Shown here one piece after another: positions 26,581 to 32,933 of a DNA stretch of 64,000 nucleotides. The position numbers and the translations under genes were made by a program. The stretch's first letter is position 1. Every line of letters starts with the position of its first letter. This DNA is from Hyphomonadaceae bacterium (GTDB lineage: Bacteria > Pseudomonadota > Alphaproteobacteria > Caulobacterales > Aquidulcibacteraceae): assembly GCA_016791425.1 (NCBI GenBank), contig JAEUMQ010000004.1:185846-249845 (forward strand), given 5' to 3'. The notes beneath the pieces were generated by a model. The model was not told the origin of the DNA. It saw only the letters and a program-made list of their open reading frames with translations, and did no database searches.

Positions 26581-27283
26581 GCCAGTCCTTGAGAGCGGCG
26601 ATTGTCCGCTCGGGCTGCTCGAGTGTGCCGAGATGGCCGCATACCTCGATGATCTGGAGCCGCGCGCCGGCGATGCCGTCGCGCATCTCTTCCTGGTGCG
26701 CCAGCGTGACGATGCCGTCCTCGCGCCCCCACACGATCAGCGTCGGCGCATTGATCGCCGCCAGGTGAGGGCGGCTGTCCGCGCGGCTCATGATCGCGGC
26801 CTGCTGCTTGAGGAAGCGCGCTGCGCCCGTCGCCGCCGCCATCGCGCGAACCTGCGCCAGCAGCGCCGCATCGGAGCGATGCGCCGGCGCCAGCAGGATC
26901 GGCACGCGCTCCTCCACGACCTGTTCGAACTTTCCTTCCTCGACGAGGCGCGCATAGCCGAGCCGCCGCTCGGTCTGCACCGGCGTGTCGTTGGGCGCGA
27001 GCGTCCCCAGAAGCGCGACGTCCGCCACGCGCTCCGGCGCCTGGCGCAGGATCTCGAACGCGGTGAAGCCGCCCATCGCGTGCGCAACGATCGAGAACGG
27101 CCCGGTCGTTGCGGCAAGCGCGCGCCGCGCCATGCCGGCGATCGTGTCGTCTGCGCCGTTGTCGGGATGCACGAAGGTGCGGCCGGGGAGGGCGGCCTTG
27201 AGCGGCGCCCAGAAATCCTCGGTCAGCAATTGCCCGGTCAGCAGCAGGATCGGCGGAATGGACGTTCTCCCGAGGCGGCGCAA
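26570..27283 (-). CDS. alpha/beta-hydrolase fold protein with Ala at the nucleophile
   Basis: A 237-residue alpha/beta-hydrolase-fold protein. The nucleophile elbow reads AHAMGG where the family has GHSMGG, so the Ser is Ala (codon GCG, one base from TCG). The later acid (WGREDGIV) and His (VCGHLGTLEQPE) are kept. It may be inactive, use another mechanism, or act as a binding protein. The only in-frame start is TTG at 27283, without a ribosome site. It diverges from the phosphotransferase gene. Confidence 0.8.
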   Translation of the reverse strand: MRRLGRTSIPPILLLTGQLLTEDFWAPLKAALPGRTFVHPDNGADDTIAGMARRALAATTGPFSIVAHAMGGFTAFEILRQAPERVADVALLGTLAPNDTPVQTERRLGYARLVEEGKFEQVVEERVPILLAPAHRSDAALLAQVRAMAAATGAARFLKQQAAIMSRADSRPHLAAINAPTLIVWGREDGIVTLAHQEEMRDGIAGARLQIIEVCGHLGTLEQPERTIAALKDWLTR

Positions 27284-27309
27284 TGAGGCTTGTCCGCGAC
27301 ACTTTGATC

Positions 27310-27319
27310 GCTAAGCATG
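27310..27319 (+). promoter_or_regulatory. CTAAGYAT element, copy D
   Basis: GCTAAGCATG lies between the divergent hydrolase and phosphotransferase genes. It overlaps the ATG at 27317, which favours the ATG at 27353 as the real start. It is the weakest of the four copies. Confidence 0.3.
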
Positions 27320-27352
27320 AGAACGCAATACGCTCCACCTCATCCGAGCGCG

Positions 27353-28321
27353 ATGGACGATCTTGACGCAACCCGATTGAACGCGCTGGCCGCGAAGCTC
27401 GCGCCCGGGCGCGACGACCGCGTCTCCGATCTCGCGCGCCTGTCCGGCGGCGCAAGCCAGGAGACGTGGGAATTCCGGCTCGGCGATGCGCGCTTCATTC
27501 TCCGCCGCGCGCCGGGCGGCACGTTGGAGCGCAAGTCCGGCGCGGGGCTCTCTATAGAGGCGGCGGTCATCGCCGCCGTCGCCGCGCACGCCGTGCCGGT
27601 CCCGAACGTGCGCCATGTCCTGTCGCCCGAAGATGGGCTTGGCCTCGGCTTCGTCGTCGATTTCGTCGAGGGCGAAACGATCGCGCGCAAGCTCATCCGC
27701 GACCCGGCCTTCGCAGACGTGCGCACGCATCTCGCCGCCGACCTCGGCCGCATCCTCGCCGCCATCCACAACGTCCCGGTCGGCGCGCTGCCGCCGCTGC
27801 GCAGGCTTGGTCCGCGCGCCACGCTCGATGCGCTGCGCGAAGCGCTCGATGCGTGCGGCGCCGGCCGCCCCGTCTTCGAGCTGGCGCTGCGTTGGCTGCG
27901 CGATCGCGCGCCTCCCGAACCGCAGACGCTCTCGCTCGTGCACGGCGATTTCCGCCTCGGCAATCTGATGGTGTCCGCCGAAGGCGTGCGCGCCGTGCTC
28001 GATTGGGAGCTCGTGCACCTGGGCGATCCAATGGAGGACCTGGGCTGGCTCTGCGCGACGCCCTGGCGCTTCGGCGCGCTCGAAAAACCCGTCGGCGGCG
28101 TCGGAATGCGCGAGGACCTCTTCGAAGCGTACGGCCAAGTCGATGCACGCCGCGCGACCTGGTGGGAAATCCTTGCGAGCCTGCGTTGGGGAATCATCTG
28201 CGCCGGCATGGCGCCGCTTTTCGCCAGCGGAATCGATCGCTCCGTCGAGCGCGCGATGATCGCCCGCCGCGCGTCCGAAAGCGAGATCGACCTGCTGCGC
28301 CTCATGCAGGAGCACGCCTGA
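27353..28321 (+). CDS. phosphotransferase of the APH/ACAD10-like family
   Basis: A 322-residue protein-kinase-like phosphotransferase: LSGGASQETWEF as nucleotide loop, the catalytic HGDFRLGN, and the metal-binding DWELVHLGDP. This subfamily occurs next to acyl-CoA dehydrogenases and is related to the kinase half of ACAD10/ACAD11, which phosphorylates hydroxyacyl-CoA before elimination and oxidation. Here the acyl-CoA dehydrogenase is two genes downstream, so 4-hydroxyacyl-CoA processing is a reasonable hypothesis. The ATG at 27353 is preferred over 27317. Confidence 0.88.
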   Translation: MDDLDATRLNALAAKLAPGRDDRVSDLARLSGGASQETWEFRLGDARFILRRAPGGTLERKSGAGLSIEAAVIAAVAAHAVPVPNVRHVLSPEDGLGLGFVVDFVEGETIARKLIRDPAFADVRTHLAADLGRILAAIHNVPVGALPPLRRLGPRATLDALREALDACGAGRPVFELALRWLRDRAPPEPQTLSLVHGDFRLGNLMVSAEGVRAVLDWELVHLGDPMEDLGWLCATPWRFGALEKPVGGVGMREDLFEAYGQVDARRATWWEILASLRWGIICAGMAPLFASGIDRSVERAMIARRASESEIDLLRLMQEHA

Positions 28322-28322
28322 C

Positions 28323-28694
28323 ATGCACGACGATCCCGCGCCGGAAGACATCATGGCGGCCGTCGCGGCCTTTTTGCGCGAAGGGAGCGCCAATCCGAAC
28401 GCCGCCGCGCGCGCGTTCCAGGAGCGTGTCGCCCAGAACGCCGTCGATCTCGCCCAGCGCCAGATCGCCGACCCGACCAGCACGAAGGACGAGCTGGAAT
28501 CTCTGCTGGGCAAGCAAGGCGACGAGCGCGCGCTCACTGCCGAATTGGCGCGACGCATCCGCGCCGGCGAGATCGGCGAAGCCACGTCCGGCCTGATGGA
28601 CTATCTCTGGCGCACGACCATCGCGAAGGTGCGCGTGGATCAGCCGAACTATGCGGGTCTCGCTCTCGCGCTGAAGATGAAACGGGAGGCCTGA
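28323..28694 (+). CDS. DUF6285 domain protein
   Basis: A 123-residue, mostly helical protein with the DUF6285 pattern (an N-terminal FLREGS segment, a central QIADP region and a C-terminal YAGLALALK). It is regularly found between the phosphotransferase and an acyl-CoA dehydrogenase, and probably works with them as an accessory protein. The function is unknown. It starts one base after the phosphotransferase stop. Confidence 0.8.
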   Translation: MHDDPAPEDIMAAVAAFLREGSANPNAAARAFQERVAQNAVDLAQRQIADPTSTKDELESLLGKQGDERALTAELARRIRAGEIGEATSGLMDYLWRTTIAKVRVDQPNYAGLALALKMKREA

Positions 28695-28695
28695 C

Positions 28696-30018
28696 TTGGA
28701 TTTCGATCTGCCTACGGACCTTGTCGCCTATCTCGCCGAGCTCGATCGGTTCATCGACGCCGAGATCAGGCCGCTCGAGCGCGAGAACGACAATATCCGC
28801 TTCTTCGATCATCGCCGCGAGCACGCGCGCACCGATTGGGAGAAGGGCGGCCTGCCGCGTCAGGACTGGGAGGATCTGCTCGCCGAAGCCAAGCGCCGCG
28901 CCGACGCGGCCGGCCATTACCGTTTCGCGATGCCGCGCGAATTCGGCGGCAAGGATGGCTCCAACCTCTGGATGGCGGTCATCCGCGAGCACCTCGCCGC
29001 CAAGGGCCTCGGGCTGCACAGCGACCTGCAGAACGAGCATTCCATCGTCGGCAATCACCCGCTCGTCATCATGTTCCGCGATTTCGGCACGCCCGAGCAG
29101 AAGGCGCACTTCATTCCAGGCTTGCTGAGCCGCACGATCCATATCCCGTTCGGTCTCACCGAGCCGCATCACGGCTCCGACGCCACCCACATGGAGACGC
29201 GCGCGGTGGAGGAGACGCGTGACGGAATCGCCGGCTGGCGCATCGACGGCGAGAAGATGTGGATCACCGGCATGCACCACGCCTCGCATTGCGCGATCTT
29301 CGCGCGCACAAGCGGCAAGGACGGCGACGCATCGGGCATCACCTGCTTCCTCGTCGAGCGCGACGCGCCCGGCCTCGTGATCGAGGAATATCTCTGGACC
29401 TTCAACATGCCGACGGACCATCCGCGCTTGAGCCTGAGCAATGTCTGGGTTCCCGACAGCGCGCGGTTCGGCGCGCGGGATCGCGGGCTTCCGCTCGCCC
29501 AGGCCTTCGTGCACGAAAACCGCATCCGCCAGGCCGCCAGCTCCTTGGGCGCGGCTGCCTATTGCGTGAATGAAAGCGTCAGATACGCCCGTGTCCGCAA
29601 GCCGTTCGATCGTCCGTTAGCGGATAATCAGGCCATCCAGTTCCCGCTCGTCGAGCTCGCCACCCAATGCGAGATGCTGCGCCAGCTCATCCGCAAGACG
29701 GCGTGGGAGATGGACCGCATGCCTCATCCCGAGGTCGAGAAGACGCTCTCCGACAAGGTCTCCATGTGCAATTATTGGGCGAACCGGTTGGCGTGCGAAG
29801 CCGCCGACCGCGCCATGCAGGTGCACGGCGGCATCGGCTATTCGCGTCACAAGCCGTTCGAGCACATCTACCGCCACCATCGCCGCTACCGCATCACCGA
29901 GGGCAGCGAGGAGATCCAGATGCGCAAGGTCGGCGCCTATCTCTTCGGCTATGCCGGCCCGCGCCGCCAGGAAATGTCCGAGCTCACCTGGGCCGATGTG
30001 GATTATCGCAAGTCCTGA
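28696..30018 (+). CDS. acyl-CoA dehydrogenase
   Basis: A 440-residue FAD-dependent acyl-CoA dehydrogenase. Visible are PFGLTEPHHGSD and the KMWITGMHH region in the middle domain, the R-x-QAASSLGAAAY helix, and HGGIGYSRHKPFEHIYRHHR with RITEGSEEIQ in the C-terminal helical domain, as in the ACAD10/11-like group. The start is TTG at 28696, with CGGGAGG six bases upstream, directly after DUF6285. It would introduce the alpha,beta double bond after or during removal of a 4-phosphoryl group if the ACAD10-like model holds. Confidence 0.93.
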   Translation: MDFDLPTDLVAYLAELDRFIDAEIRPLERENDNIRFFDHRREHARTDWEKGGLPRQDWEDLLAEAKRRADAAGHYRFAMPREFGGKDGSNLWMAVIREHLAAKGLGLHSDLQNEHSIVGNHPLVIMFRDFGTPEQKAHFIPGLLSRTIHIPFGLTEPHHGSDATHMETRAVEETRDGIAGWRIDGEKMWITGMHHASHCAIFARTSGKDGDASGITCFLVERDAPGLVIEEYLWTFNMPTDHPRLSLSNVWVPDSARFGARDRGLPLAQAFVHENRIRQAASSLGAAAYCVNESVRYARVRKPFDRPLADNQAIQFPLVELATQCEMLRQLIRKTAWEMDRMPHPEVEKTLSDKVSMCNYWANRLACEAADRAMQVHGGIGYSRHKPFEHIYRHHRRYRITEGSEEIQMRKVGAYLFGYAGPRRQEMSELTWADVDYRKS

Positions 30019-30041
30019 AGCGATCCGTAGACGGAAGAACG

Positions 30042-30172
30042 CCCCCTCCCCTTGAGGGGAGGGGGTAGGGGGCGGGGTGAGTCTCGACATCGGAAGTGAT
30101 GGGCGCCGATCCAAGCCTGGCATGCGTCGCGGAACACCCCACCCCTTTATCCCCTCCCCTCAAGGGGAGGGG
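30042..30172. repeat. inverted pair of REP-like elements
   Basis: Two copies of a GC-rich palindrome lie head-to-head: CCCCTCCCC-TTGA-GGGGAGGGG with a GGGGCGGGGTGA tail (30042-30080), and its reverse form starting CACCCCACCCC (30134-30172). They flank about 50 bases of unrelated sequence downstream of the acyl-CoA dehydrogenase. Confidence 0.7.
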
Positions 30173-30194
30173 GCGCCAATTCTGCTGACGTCCC

Positions 30195-30226
30195 AAAAAC
30201 GACCCGCACGTCGCGAAACGTGCGGG
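30195..30226 (-). terminator. rho-independent terminator of rsr
   Basis: A 9-bp stem (30203-30211 and 30218-30226, ACGTGCGGG type) with a 6-base loop is followed on the minus strand by TTTTT (30199-30195). It lies 22 bases after the stop of the TROVE gene. Confidence 0.85.
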
Positions 30227-30248
30227 CCGCCCGGAGACGTCCAAAAGC

Positions 30249-31565
30249 TCAGCCGGCTTCTGTGGCGATGATCCAATCGAGGATCTTCTCCGAGAAGCCG
30301 TCCACGCGCCGCCACGATCCATGCCCGACGCCGTGCTGGTACGAGGCCACGTTGACCATGTACCCTACGCCCTTCGGCGCATCGACGCGGTCATGCGATT
30401 GCTCGTCGGTGAAGACGATCAGCCGCACGCCCTTCTGATCGACCTGCGTCACGGCTTTCCCAAGCTCGGTTCCGCCGTGCGGCTGCGAGTTTACGATCGC
30501 ATCCCGCAGCGCGAAGCCGCGCCGCGGCGGGATTTTCTTCACGTCGTTGGAGAACGTGTAGATCTCGACGTCCTCGCCGATCTCCCGCGCCAGCACCGCA
30601 AGGCCGCACGCGGCGTCCATCCGGCGCATTTCCGAGCGCATCGAGAGCGGCGCCTCCATCGAGCCTGACACGTCCACGAGGAGCCGCGTCTTGCCCTTGA
30701 GCTTCGCGTGGCCCTTGATCGAGCGGAACATCGCGTGCTCCAGCTCCGGCTCGAGCTCGGGCGCGTGCTGCGCGGCCGCGATGAAGCGGTAGGGCAGCAC
30801 ACGTTCTGTGCTCATGTCCTCAAGCGCCTGGCCGATCGTCTTCTTCGCCACGCCAGCATGCAGCATGCCGCGCAGGTTCCGCAGCAGCGCGAGCGCGCCA
30901 AGCTTCTTCTCCGCGATCAGCCGCTCGAACGTCGCTTTCTTGTCGGCGCCGCCGGAGAGCGAGACTTCCCAGGTGTCGGGCGAAGAGAGTTTCCCGTCGA
31001 TCAGCTCTTTCCAGACCTTCTCCTGCTTCGCGTCCTTCGGCTTGGCGTGCACCAGGAAAAGCACGTCGCGCAGACGCACTGCGCCGTCGCGGTCGTACTT
31101 CGCGAGCTGATAGGCGTCGAACTTCGCGAACGCGCGCGCCAGACCCTTCTTCGCTTGCGCGGAGACGGCGGCCTTCTTGCGCTGCTGCATGGGCCCGAGC
31201 GCGTCGGCCCAATAGATCGCCAGGAACTCGGTCAGCTCGTCCGGACGCTGGATGATGCGCTCGAGCGTGTCGGCCACGAGACCGCGATGGTCTTCGTGAC
31301 GCGCCATCTCCCGCGCGATGAGCAGCGGCGCGTGCCGCAGCTTCATGTCCTCGCGCGCCTCGATCGCCATCGCGGCCACGACCTCCGGCTTCACCTTGGG
31401 CACGAGCGCGGCCATGCGCTGCGCGATGGAGACCCCGTCCTCGTAGAACTGGTCCTCCCACAGCATCGAGTTCATCAGCGCCCGCCGCAGCTCCTGCTCC
31501 GGCGTGAACGCGCGGCCCTTGGCGCCCTCATGCGTGCGCGCGGGCTTCGGCTTGTTGATCTTCAT
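30249..31565 (-). CDS. rsr: TROVE/vWA protein, Ro60 orthologue (Rsr)
   Basis: A 438-residue TROVE-domain protein. The N-terminal two thirds are alpha-helical HEAT-like repeats that in Ro60 form the RNA-binding ring. The C-terminal vWA domain has its MIDAS motif DVSGSM at residues 298-303, with later Thr (HGGTELG) and Asp (VFTDEQ) ligands. Ro60 binds Y RNAs on the outer surface and misfolded RNA ends in the ring. Bacterial Rsr helps RNA maturation and turnover with PNPase. The start at 31565 has GAAGGTGG upstream. Five Y-RNA-like units lie directly upstream on the same strand; no rtcB or pnp gene is in the window. Confidence 0.93.
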   Translation of the reverse strand: MKINKPKPARTHEGAKGRAFTPEQELRRALMNSMLWEDQFYEDGVSIAQRMAALVPKVKPEVVAAMAIEAREDMKLRHAPLLIAREMARHEDHRGLVADTLERIIQRPDELTEFLAIYWADALGPMQQRKKAAVSAQAKKGLARAFAKFDAYQLAKYDRDGAVRLRDVLFLVHAKPKDAKQEKVWKELIDGKLSSPDTWEVSLSGGADKKATFERLIAEKKLGALALLRNLRGMLHAGVAKKTIGQALEDMSTERVLPYRFIAAAQHAPELEPELEHAMFRSIKGHAKLKGKTRLLVDVSGSMEAPLSMRSEMRRMDAACGLAVLAREIGEDVEIYTFSNDVKKIPPRRGFALRDAIVNSQPHGGTELGKAVTQVDQKGVRLIVFTDEQSHDRVDAPKGVGYMVNVASYQHGVGHGSWRRVDGFSEKILDWIIATEAG

Positions 31566-31621
31566 GGTCCACCTTCATGCCTTCCGACTTCATCACCTCT
31601 CTTGCGTCCCCGCAAACGGGA

Positions 31622-31734
31622 TTGGCGGGGAACGGCCAAGATCGCGAACCCTCCTTTCGGAGGCCCGCATGCTCTGCGCGCGGACGCGCCAGCTTCTGCG
31701 GTCCCGAAGAACCCGATCTCTTCACCACCGCCAA
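31622..31734 (-). ncRNA. Y-RNA-like unit 1
   Basis: About 113 nt. The 5' and 3' ends pair as TTGGCGG/CCGCCAA (31728-31734 with 31622-31628). The 5' strand then has the invariant TGGTGAAGAGATC and the 3' strand GTTCCCC. Inside are an AGCTGGCGC...GCGCAGAGC hairpin (D-arm-like) and a CCTCC-GAAA-GGAGG hairpin with a GNRA loop. It ends about 57 bases before the rsr start. Confidence 0.7.
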
Positions 31735-31742
31735 ACCATGAC

Positions 31743-31852
31743 CGGCGGGGAACGATCGAAATCGCGAGCCCTCCACTGAAGGAGGCGGCGCGCTCTGCGC
31801 CGAAGCGCCAGCTTTCGCCCTTGCGAAGAACGCGATCTCTTCACCACCGCCG
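31743..31852 (-). ncRNA. Y-RNA-like unit 2
   Basis: About 110 nt, closely similar to unit 1. The terminal stem is CGGCGG/CCGCCG (31847-31852 with 31743-31748), changed on both sides relative to unit 1. The conserved 5' strand TGGTGAAGAGATC and 3' GTTCCCC are present. The D-arm-like hairpin is AGCTG-GCGC-TTCG-GCGC-AGAGC with a UUCG tetraloop, followed by a CCTCC/GGAGG hairpin. Confidence 0.72.
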
Positions 31853-31869
31853 AAACTTGCCGATCCTTA

Positions 31870-31985
31870 CCGACGGGGAACGGGCGAGACGCGAGCCCTC
31901 CCTTGCGGGAGATCGAGGTGCTCTGCGCAACGTGGCGCCAGCTTTCCGTCGTTAGCGAAGAACGCGATCTCTTCACCACCGTCAG
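31870..31985 (-). ncRNA. Y-RNA-like unit 3
   Basis: About 116 nt. The terminal stem is CTGACGG/CCGTCGG (31979-31985 with 31870-31876), including a compensatory A-T pair and one wobble. The conserved TGGTGAAGAGATC and GTTCCCC strands are kept. The inner hairpin has changed to CTCCC-GCAA-GGGAG, which again keeps pairing and a GNRA loop. AGCTGGCGC...GCGCAGAGC is present. Confidence 0.72.
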
Positions 31986-31999
31986 ATGTTGAAAGCCGA

Positions 32000-32170
32000 G
32001 CCGGGGAACAGGCGAAACCTGAGACGCTGCAAGCACTCTTGCGAATGTTGCAGCTGGCGCTCTCCTTGAGCTACGGGCCCTCATTGCTTGCGCAAATTGG
32101 CGGGCCCGGCGGGACTTGCACCCGCATCCTCCTCGTTAGCAGCGAAGTAACAGATCTCTTCACCACCGGC
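32000..32170 (-). ncRNA. Y-RNA-like unit 4 with permuted tRNA-like module
   Basis: About 171 nt. The terminal stem is GCCGG/CCGGC (32166-32170 with 32000-32004), with the conserved TGGTGAAGAGATC and GTTCCCC strands. Between them, in order: a T-arm-like hairpin GCGGG-TGCAAGT-CCCGC, an acceptor-like 3' strand CGGGCCC followed by GCCA, an 18-base loop, the acceptor-like 5' strand GGGCCCG, and a D-arm TAGCTC...GAGAGC. This is a circularly permuted tRNA shape, as reported for YrlA-type bacterial Y RNAs. A further hairpin with a GCAA loop (CTGCAA/TTGCAG) follows. Confidence 0.75.
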
Positions 32171-32182
32171 GCGGCAATAGCG

Positions 32183-32228
32183 GACCGTTTCCCGAAAAGT
32201 GTTTGCGGTTTTCGGACAAGAAACGGTC
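32183..32228 (-). ncRNA. long inverted repeat between units 5 and 4
   Basis: GACCGTTTC pairs with GAAACGGTC (32183-32191 with 32220-32228), and the inner CCGAAAA pairs with TTTTCGG (32192-32198 with 32209-32215), giving a 16-bp interrupted stem. It falls just 3' of unit 5 in the transcript direction. It lacks a T-run, so a processing site or weak terminator is more likely than a classic terminator. Confidence 0.45.
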
Positions 32229-32236
32229 TCAAAAGA

Positions 32237-32430
32237 TTGTCGGGGAATAGGCGAGGCGGAACGGTCACGCACACCGCAAAGCCGAAGCCCCCTAAACTTC
32301 AAGGAAGCTCAAGCTCGAACCCGCGTCGCGACATCCCTGCCGGGACGCCTCCACGGTACGCTGCGCATGCCGGTTGAGCCGCAATATGGAGCGACTTGTG
32401 CGAAGGATCCGGTCTCTTCACCACCGACAA
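32237..32430 (-). ncRNA. Y-RNA-like unit 5 (most diverged)
   Basis: About 194 nt. The terminal stem is TTGTCGG/CCGACAA (32424-32430 with 32237-32243), a fully compensated variant. The 5' strand TGGTGAAGAGACC differs by one base from the other units, and the 3' strand is ATTCCCC. The interior is longer and differs from units 1-4. It contains GGGTTCGAGC, reminiscent of a T-loop, but I cannot fold a clean T-arm. Confidence 0.62.
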
Positions 32431-32532
32431 ACTGGTCCAGGACGGCGTGGCGCCTGTCCGCGCCTCGCCGCCTGAAGTCGAAACTCTCCTTCGTTTCCTG
32501 GAAAGGAAGCGCCGGTGGGGCCGGAAACAAAA

Positions 32533-32561
32533 ACCCCTCCGGAGCTGAGCTCGGGAGGGGT
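32533..32561 (-). terminator. rho-independent terminator
   Basis: A strong hairpin ACCCCTCC...GGAGGGGT with inner GAGC/GCTC is followed on the minus strand by TTTTTGTTT. It closes a short transcript starting near 32725 and insulates the Y-RNA array from upstream genes. Confidence 0.88.
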
Positions 32562-32587
32562 TCGAAACGAACAGCTCGAAACGGACC

Positions 32588-32686
32588 TCAGTCCATTCCG
32601 CCTCCACGAGAAAGCGCGCGCGCATCCGCGCACGGGACGAGCCCGTGTTCGCTGCGCTGCATGATGAACGTACCTGCGGTCTTCAT
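32588..32686 (-). CDS. possible 32-residue small protein or sRNA body
   Basis: A short frame of 32 codons begins with ATG at 32686 and ends 27 bases before the terminator. It lies in a transcript of about 190 nt defined by a promoter at 32732-32761. The ribosome site is weak and no family is recognised, so the transcript may be a noncoding small RNA instead. Bases 32762-32933 show nothing else that I can support. Confidence 0.3.
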   Translation of the reverse strand: MKTAGTFIMQRSEHGLVPCADARALSRGGGMD

Positions 32687-32731
32687 CGCGTGTCTCGTTT
32701 CTCGCGCACGACCATCGCACGCGAGAGCGGC

Positions 32732-32761
32732 GTATATGATTGCCGATCGTGGCGCCGTCAA
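32732..32761 (-). promoter_or_regulatory. sigma-70-like promoter of a small transcript
   Basis: On the minus strand TTGACG (32761-32756) and ATATAC (32737-32732) are 18 bases apart. It is one of the best consensus promoters in the window. The only thing downstream before the terminator at 32533 is the small frame at 32588-32686. Confidence 0.55.
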
Positions 32762-32933
32762 GGCGATTCACGACGCTGCAAAAAACTGTGTGACCTCGAA
32801 CACGCTCCCCGGACGCTGCGCAGCAGCGATCCGGGGTCCAGGGCCGTTCACGTATAACGCCGGCTCGGAGAACGCCATGTTGGACACCGGCTCTTCGCTT
32901 CGCTCGGCCGGGGAGCGTTCTCATCCGTGATCG

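Noticed and set aside
32000..32170. Two-piece (permuted) tmRNA
   Set aside because: The acceptor piece has an ordinary tRNA D-arm rather than the tmRNA pattern, no tag reading frame was found, and the terminal stem with the shared core fits the neighbouring Y-RNA-like units.
31622..32430. CRISPR array or simple tandem repeat
   Set aside because: Spacings are uneven (119 to 258 bases) and the units differ throughout while keeping base pairing, unlike CRISPR repeats or tandem duplications.
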